A stretch of DNA of 64,000 bases from Roseiarcus fermentans (GTDB taxonomy: Bacteria > Pseudomonadota > Alphaproteobacteria > Rhizobiales > Beijerinckiaceae). The notes under the pieces are model-generated. The model was given only the letters and a program-made list of their open reading frames with translations, had not been told where the DNA came from and did no database searches. Shown here in pieces: positions 59,673 through 64,000 of this stretch. The stretch spans positions 20,926-84,925 of the forward strand of contig NZ_QNRK01000032.1 of assembly GCF_003315135.1 (NCBI RefSeq), in the 5' to 3' direction. The translations under genes and the position numbers were made by a program. Positions within the stretch are counted from its first letter, which is position 1, and each line of letters begins with the position of its first letter.

Positions 59673-59881
59673 ATGACCGAGACAAAAGCGCCGAGGAAGC
59701 GCGAAACACCCTGCCGCAACTTCTGGACGTAGCCGAACGCGGTTCGGCGACGCTCATCACGAAGCGCGGCCGCCCGGTCGCCGCACTCGCGCCGATCGCC
59801 GAGTACGAGGCGATCCCGCGACGCGGGGTCCAGTCCAGCTCAATCGGCACATCGGAACATAGGGTTTCGCTTCCGTCCTCT
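59673..59881 (+). pseudogene. Phd/YefM-type antitoxin, frameshifted and truncated
   Basis: The ATG at 59673 gives MTETKAPRKR and stops after 20 codons, while the neighbouring frame reads KSAEEARNTLPQLLDVAERG then SATLITKRGRPVAALAPIAE, the core of a Phd/YefM antitoxin. A single-base loss close to the start separates the ATG from the body. Downstream the frame ends in unrelated residues at the MITE boundary. No Doc or PIN partner follows. Confidence 0.6.
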
Positions 59882-59889
59882 CTCGATAG

Positions 59890-60082
59890 GTAACTCCCAA
59901 CCCCGTCATTGCGAGGAGCAAAGCGACGAAGCAACCCATGCCGCCGCTTGCCTCCTGCGGAAGAAATTGCTCGCAAGGAAGGGCGGCGGGACGACCAGAG
60001 GGCGCGACAGCGGCCCAGCGGCCCTGGATCGCTTCGCTTCGCTCGCGATGACGGCGCTGTTGGCCACCGGCTTGGGAGTTAC
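59890..60082. mobile_element. MITE-like element (copy 6), 193 bp, best preserved
   Basis: Perfect inverted ends GTAACTCCCAA (59890-59900) and TTGGGAGTTAC (60072-60082) with a perfect target duplication CTCGATAG on both sides (59882-59889 and 60083-60090). Internal arms: CCCGTCATTGCGAGGAGCAA and GATCGCTTCGCTTCGCTCGC followed by GATGACG. It lies between the antitoxin relic and the antitoxin gene at 60107, just upstream of the latter, so its outer end may affect that promoter. It has no coding capacity. Confidence 0.8.
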
Positions 60083-60106
60083 CTCGATAGCGGATATCCT
60101 TCCCAT

Positions 60107-60334
60107 ATGACTGAACTGCTTGAGCGCGCCGTTAAGGCCGCCCGCGGCCTACCTTCCGCCGCACAGGACGAAATCGCGCGCCTCGTGTTGCGATTCGCCG
60201 GCGACGACGAGGCGGTGATCCCCTTGAGCGACGATGAACGCGCCGCAATCGCGGTTTCCAAGGCCGCCTCCGCGCGTGGAGAATTCGCCCCGGATGAACA
60301 GGTGCGCGCCGTCTGGCTGAAACACGGCTTGTGA
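60107..60334 (+). CDS. antitoxin of a ParE/RelE-type module
   Basis: 75 residues: MTELLERAVKAARGLPSAAQ, DEIARLVLRFAGDD, IPLSDDERAAIAVSKAASAR, GEFAPDEQVRAVWLKHGL. This is the layout of a common rhizobial antitoxin paired with ParE/RelE toxins (N-terminal helical part, acidic middle, C-terminal toxin-binding helix). It is intact. The stop overlaps the toxin start (GTGA), but that toxin is broken. A MITE ends about 25 bases before its start codon. Confidence 0.75.
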   Translation: MTELLERAVKAARGLPSAAQDEIARLVLRFAGDDEAVIPLSDDERAAIAVSKAASARGEFAPDEQVRAVWLKHGL

Positions 60335-60599
60335 AGGTCCGGTACACACTTCCGGCGCTTGCTGAACTCGACGGGATACTCGATTACCTCGCCGAGCATT
60401 CTCCGCAGGGAGCATCGATCTTTTGCCGCAGCACCCCTTGATCGGGACACGCACAGACGATCCGGCAATCCGCCGCCTGGTCGTGACGCCGTACCCGTAT
60501 CTGGTTTTCGACGAGGCGGCGGAGAGCGAAATCGTCACTCACAGCATTCGGCATGCCGCGCGCAATCCTTCTTCTGCGCCGGGTTCGGTGCGGCTCTGA
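60331..60599 (+). pseudogene. ParE/RelE toxin with internal deletion and frameshift
   Basis: From the GTG at 60331: VKVRYTLPALAELDGILDYL then AEHSPQGAS, a correct ParE N-terminus, then a premature stop. In another frame the C-terminal half resumes at once: IDLLPQHPLIGTRTDDPAIR, RLVVTPYPYLVFDEAAESEI, VTHSIRHAARNPSSAPG. Roughly ten residues in between (the helix after PQGA) are gone and the frame is shifted. The active-site region on the second half is preserved in sequence but cannot be translated with the first half. Confidence 0.75.
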
Positions 60600-60627
60600 A
60601 TTTGCGGCTGCGCGGAAGCCTCGGAAG

Positions 60628-60721
60628 GCCCTTCGGCCTGGACGCCAAGGACCCGGCCTTCTGGAGCATCGGGCTGTCGCTGATCGAGCGGATGATCGAC
60701 GAACTGGAGGCGATGGGGTAG
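60628..60721 (+). pseudogene. detached 3' end of a pepF gene
   Basis: Encodes PFGLDAKDPAFWSIGLSLIE then RMIDELEAMG and a stop, the same protein end as intact pepF (59437-59530, offset 1191 bases). The last 61 bases before the stop are identical. The preceding 30 contain four differences, all at synonymous third positions in the shared Gly, Leu, Ala and Ala codons. It therefore descends from a once-functional, slightly diverged allele. Confidence 0.8.
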
Positions 60722-60763
60722 GGGCGCGGAGCCGGCGGGCTGCGTCCACAGCCCCGCTGACCA

Positions 60764-61399
60764 TCACCGTCGCATCAATTCCACTTTCAGGTCCTTCCGG
60801 ATGTAGATCTCCAGATATCCTGGAAGGAGGCCGGTCATCGCCATCTTTTCGAACGGCTGAATGTAACGCTCGTCTTTCATGGCGGTGAGAAATACAATCC
60901 TCCAGAGATTATACGGATTATGTTCCGAGCCGCCGGCTGCGTGTTCGACATGCACCAATGGCTGATAATCCGCCGCGGCGACCGTCCGCCCGTCTGCTGA
61001 TTTCATCTCGGCGATGCCGAGAAAGACAATTCTCTGATTGGCGTGATCGATGAATATCGACTCGAGGACTCGACCTCGCTGCTCGCCAAGCCACGCCTTC
61101 TGGGTCGACCATCGCACAAAATGCTCGCAGCCGTCGCTCAGTCGGCGTCGTCCCGACAGGCCAGCGTCCGAGACAACATAGGGAACGTAGGTCGAAGGAT
61201 CCAAAGCCTTCTTGCACTCCATGTCCCAAATCATCGACCGCGTCAGATTGACATCCGGCTTCATAATGTAATGTTCGCGCAAGATGTCATTGACTCCGAT
61301 GAGCGGCAATTCAAACCGCGTAGCATTGGGGTCGCTCCAGCATGTCTCGAATTGATGTTGCGCCTGGGCCGCCGACTCGAAAGCGTTTCCAAACTTCAT
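60764..61399 (-). CDS. protein of unknown function
   Basis: 211 residues, not recognised. It reads as a compact soluble protein: KFGNAFESAAQAQHQFETCW, LIGVNDILREHYIMKPDVNL, GCEHFVRWSTQKAWLGEQRG, LYNLW-like HNPYNLWRIVFLTAMKDERY and a C-terminal PGYLEIYIRKDLKVELMRR. Base composition is lower in GC than in neighbouring genes. The longer frame to 61558 is Arg-rich and unlikely. It sits directly behind the detached pepF end, so it may have arrived with the same event. Confidence 0.65.
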   Translation of the reverse strand: MKFGNAFESAAQAQHQFETCWSDPNATRFELPLIGVNDILREHYIMKPDVNLTRSMIWDMECKKALDPSTYVPYVVSDAGLSGRRRLSDGCEHFVRWSTQKAWLGEQRGRVLESIFIDHANQRIVFLGIAEMKSADGRTVAAADYQPLVHVEHAAGGSEHNPYNLWRIVFLTAMKDERYIQPFEKMAMTGLLPGYLEIYIRKDLKVELMRR

Positions 61400-61610
61400 A
61401 ATGACCTGACCTCTTTTGGAGAACGCTCGCGCGGTGGGGCGCAGGCGGCCAAAGCGGCGGGGTCGCCGCCCACGCCCAACACTGCCCCCTTCCGTTTGCT
61501 TGCGAAACCTCCAGCCTTCCCTTCTTGCGCGCGGCGCCTTCCAGAGCGCGGCGTGCAATCCCTGGGCGCCGAGCCTATATGCATGGCCACCGACTCATGG
61601 ACTCCCCCCT

Positions 61611-62999
61611 TTGCCCCAAGACAACGAAGCCAACCGCCTTTCCGCGCGCGCGCGGCGCTACGCCCGGCTCGGCGCCAACGCCGGCGCGTTCGCCGCCCGG
61701 GTCGGCGTCAACCGCCTGACCGGGGGCGGGCGGGACGACGACGCGCGCGCCTTCGCCTCGGCGCTGGGCTCCATGAAGGGGCCGATGATGAAGGTCGCGC
61801 AGTTCCTGACGACCATCCCCGACGCGCTGCCCGCGGACTACGCCAACGAACTCATCCGGCTGCAATCCCAGGCCCCGCCGATGGGGGCGGGATTCGTCCG
61901 TCGCCGGATGATCGCCGAGCTCGGCCAGACCTGGCGCGAGCGCTTCGCCGAGTTCGACTTCAAGCCGGCCGCAGCCGCCTCGCTCGGCCAGGTCCACAAA
62001 GGGCGTACGCTCGAGGGCGAAGGACTCGCCTGCAAGCTGCAATATCCCGAGATGGCCTCCGCGGTCGAAACCGATCTGTCGCAGCTCGATCTCCTGTTCT
62101 CGCTGCACAAGCGGATCGGCGGGGCGGTCGACACGCGCGAGATGGCGCGGGAGATCCGAGAGCGGGTGCGCGAGGAGCTCGATTATTTTCGCGAGGCGAA
62201 GGTGGCGCGGCTCTATGGCCTGATGCTCGCGGACAGGCCGTTCGTGCGCGTGCCGCGTGTCCATGAAGACCTGTCGACGCGGCGGCTTTTGACGCTGCAA
62301 TGGCTCGAGGGCGAGAAGCTCACCGAATTCGAGGGCGCGCCGCAGGCCGCGCGCGATGCGATCGCCGTCGGTCTGTTCGACGCGTGGTGGCAGCCGTTCC
62401 TGCGCTACGGGGTCATTCACGGCGATCCCCATCTCGGCAATTACGCCGTCGTTGGAAAAGGGTCTGGCGCGGGCCAGACCATCGAGGGGATCAACCTGTT
62501 CGACTACGGCTGCGTGCGCATTTTTCCGCCGCGCTTCGTACAGGGCGTCGTCGAGCTTTATCGCGCTCTCAAAGCCAACGACGAGGCGCATCTGCGCGAG
62601 GCCTATGCGATGTGGGGCTTCCCGAAACTGACGCGCGGCACTTTCGACGCCATGACCATCTGGGCGCGGTTCATTTGCGGGCCGACCCTCGACGATCGCG
62701 TTCGCACCGCAGCCGACGGCGTCAGCCCCGGCGAATACGGACGCAAGGAGATCGGCCAGGCGATGCGCGCGCTGAAGGCGGAGGGCGGCGGTCTCCTCAT
62801 TCCGCGCGAGTTCGTGTTCCTCGAACGCGCCACCATCGGCCTCGGCGGCGCCTTCCTGCGGCTGGGCGCTCGCCTCAACTTCCACCGCTTGTACGAGGAC
62901 GCGATCGCCGACTTCGATCCCGAAGCGGTCGGCCGGCGGCAGGCGGAGGCGCTGAAGACCGTCGGGCTCACGGCGGCGAGCCGGGCCGAGGCGCCCTGA
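61611..62999 (+). CDS. ABC1/AarF/UbiB-family atypical kinase
   Basis: About 462 residues. ABC1 signature K-x-G-Q-like segment GPMMKVAQFLTTIPDALPAD, Ala-rich nucleotide loop AAAASLGQVHKGRT, Lys in ACKLQYPEMAS, catalytic loop VIHGDPHLGNYAV and metal-binding NLFDYGCVR. The family supports ubiquinone and other lipid pathways. The start is uncertain: the TTG at 61611 is where homology should begin, but no convincing ribosome binding site is visible; the frame remains open upstream to 61416. Confidence 0.82.
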   Translation: MPQDNEANRLSARARRYARLGANAGAFAARVGVNRLTGGGRDDDARAFASALGSMKGPMMKVAQFLTTIPDALPADYANELIRLQSQAPPMGAGFVRRRMIAELGQTWRERFAEFDFKPAAAASLGQVHKGRTLEGEGLACKLQYPEMASAVETDLSQLDLLFSLHKRIGGAVDTREMAREIRERVREELDYFREAKVARLYGLMLADRPFVRVPRVHEDLSTRRLLTLQWLEGEKLTEFEGAPQAARDAIAVGLFDAWWQPFLRYGVIHGDPHLGNYAVVGKGSGAGQTIEGINLFDYGCVRIFPPRFVQGVVELYRALKANDEAHLREAYAMWGFPKLTRGTFDAMTIWARFICGPTLDDRVRTAADGVSPGEYGRKEIGQAMRALKAEGGGLLIPREFVFLERATIGLGGAFLRLGARLNFHRLYEDAIADFDPEAVGRRQAEALKTVGLTAASRAEAP

Positions 63000-63594
63000 C
63001 GCCTCAGCCGGGGCGCGGTCTCGCCCGAAGGCTGGGAACGACCCCTCCGCCCCGACTCTCCGCGTAAAGGGGCCGGCGGCGGCCCGGCGCTCGACCTTGC
63101 TCGATCGCGATGGCGAAGCCGATTGTCTCGGGCGTCGCGGACCGGGACTGGATCCGGATGTCTCGCCGCCTGCTCCGCACGGAAAAGGCGCGGCCGCGTC
63201 GGGTTTCGCCGGTTCGCCGAGGCGCGTCGCGGCCTGCGCCGTTGCGCCTGGCCGGCATGGGCAAGGCGCGAGGGCCGGCGCCCGGAGATGCGGACTGGCT
63301 GCGCCGACGGCGCCCCGAAGCGTCCGGCGGCGCGTCCTGCCGCACGCTGGCGGCCGGCCTCCCGGATCGCCCGGGGCCTCGCAGCCTGCAACGCTTGTTT
63401 GGCGCTTTGCGACCCCGGAACCCGGTAGGGGCGCCGTTTCGACAAGATTCCGGTCGAGTCGCGGGCGGTTCTCTGGCATGATCAGCGTTGAGCCGGGCCT
63501 GACGCAGTCGCCCAGGGCCCGGCGCCAGGCCTCAGGGTTCCTTCGCCGGCCTCGCCCAGGGAAATTAGAGGCAAGGGAGCGGGCCTTGGGGGAC
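63000..63594. other. intergenic region, no gene recognised
   Basis: 595 bases of GC-rich DNA following the ABC1 gene. Several overlapping open frames are present on both strands but they are Arg/Ala/Pro-rich with no family resemblance. No repeat of the MITE type. Confidence 0.4.
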
Positions 63595-63852
63595 ATGGAG
63601 AGTTTGCCGCGCCGCATGAGCGTATCGTCGGCGGTCGACTGGCTTTGCAGCCGGTATGGAGGCGACCGGGCGCGGCGCCTGGCGAGGCTCGAGCAGCAGA
63701 AGGCGAGGCGGGCGCGCTCGCGCAAACGCTTCACGTTCTGGGCGGCGGTGGCGGCCCAGCTGGAGGCGGGAAGCCGCGCGGCGACGGTCCCGTGCGGCGA
63801 TCCGGACGGCGCGGGCGACGGTCGCCGTCCCGCCGTGGAAATCATGATCTGA
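63595..63852 (+). CDS. small basic protein of unknown function
   Basis: 85 residues: MESLPRRMSVSSAVDWLCSR followed by a long basic helix (GGDRARRLARLEQQKARRAR then SRKRFTFWAAVAAQLEA). GGGGG lies just before the ATG. It resembles short helical proteins common in rhizobial genomes with no known function. It ends 14 bases before the aquaporin gene and may share its transcript. Confidence 0.5.
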   Translation: MESLPRRMSVSSAVDWLCSRYGGDRARRLARLEQQKARRARSRKRFTFWAAVAAQLEAGSRAATVPCGDPDGAGDGRRPAVEIMI

Positions 63853-63866
63853 AGGGAGGATCGGCA

Positions 63867-64000
63867 ATGAACAAACAACTCGCGGAATTCATCGGAACCT
63901 TCGCGCTCGTGTTCTTCGGCTGCGGGGCGGCGGTGGTCGGCGGCATGGGGAGCGGCGCCACGGCGGTCGATCTGCTCGGCATCGCCAGCGCCTTCGGCTT
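63867..64000 (+). CDS. aqpZ: aquaporin Z-like channel (5' part)
   Basis: The first 44 residues, MNKQLAEFIGTFALVFFGCG followed by AAVVGGMGSGATAVDLLGIA, are the first helix of a MIP-family channel with the conserved AEFIGTF motif. GGGAGGA precedes the ATG. The gene continues past the right edge, so the NPA motifs are not visible. Confidence 0.85.
   Translation, partial: MNKQLAEFIGTFALVFFGCGAAVVGGMGSGATAVDLLGIASAFG

Overview
The window is 64 kb of very GC-rich DNA with tightly packed genes on both strands. It looks like the chromosome of an alphaproteobacterium, most likely Hyphomicrobiales (Beijerinckiaceae/Methylocystaceae-like). That placement is inferred from gene families (DUF2934 pairs, DUF4239, PEP-CTERM proteins, BrnT, DUF882 and YcbB-type wall proteins, hybrid PAS kinases, a sigma-54-preceded ferredoxin), not from a marker gene. 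I see no rRNA, complete tRNA or CRISPR array. The window opens inside an MFS transporter gene and closes inside an aquaporin gene.

Layout. 1-9.4 kb: MFS transporter, two DUF2934 proteins, phosphoketolase, an NAD-dependent epimerase and glycogen phosphorylase, with three decayed toxin-antitoxin loci at 3.96-6.23 kb. 9.4-21.5 kb: two hybrid PAS histidine kinases, an NRAMP-like transporter, a BrnT/BrnA-like pair, an operon led by a fused sterol-desaturase/YhhN protein, and a class III cyclase. 21.5-25 kb: SRPBCC protein, a sigma-54-type promoter driving a [2Fe-2S] ferredoxin-ferritin fusion followed by a rubrerythrin-like paralogue, and a type II PHB depolymerase. 25.1-27.2 kb: a lower-GC accessory island with a frameshifted McrA-like head-domain gene and an unknown two-gene operon. 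27.2-33.7 kb: TerC/LysE/KDG-kinase operon, then transglutaminase-glutaminase-GltS. 33.7-39.6 kb: small proteins, cold-shock gene, Uma2 nuclease and most of the MITE copies. 39.6-45.3 kb: glutamate dehydrogenase, GNAT, a second GltS and an AraC regulator. 45.8-48.9 kb: phosphodiester glycosidase, two PEP-CTERM proteins and a small secreted protein. 49.3-52.2 kb: LysR with nitroreductase, WrbA and DoxX. 52.3-57.5 kb: two cell-wall enzymes and an NtrC-type regulator. 57.7-64 kb: PepF with a toxin-antitoxin remnant cluster behind it, an ABC1 kinase and an aquaporin.

How the genes work together. Carbon storage and turnover is represented by glycogen phosphorylase, phosphoketolase and PHB depolymerase. 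Glutamine/glutamate handling is represented by GlsA, two GltS carriers and glutamate dehydrogenase. The LysR-nitroreductase-WrbA-DoxX group looks like a quinone/electrophile stress unit.

Most notable signals. (1) A dispersed MITE family of about 193-246 bp with inverted ends GTAACTCCCAA and 8-bp target duplications, consistent with mobilisation by an IS66-type transposase. (2) A pattern in which toxins are broken while partner antitoxins survive. (3) Detached 3' ends of pepF and gltS lying about 1 kb downstream of the intact genes, with cargo between. (4) The desaturase-YhhN fusion operon and the ferredoxin-ferritin fusion. (5) The unknown low-GC operon at 25.5-26.5 kb.
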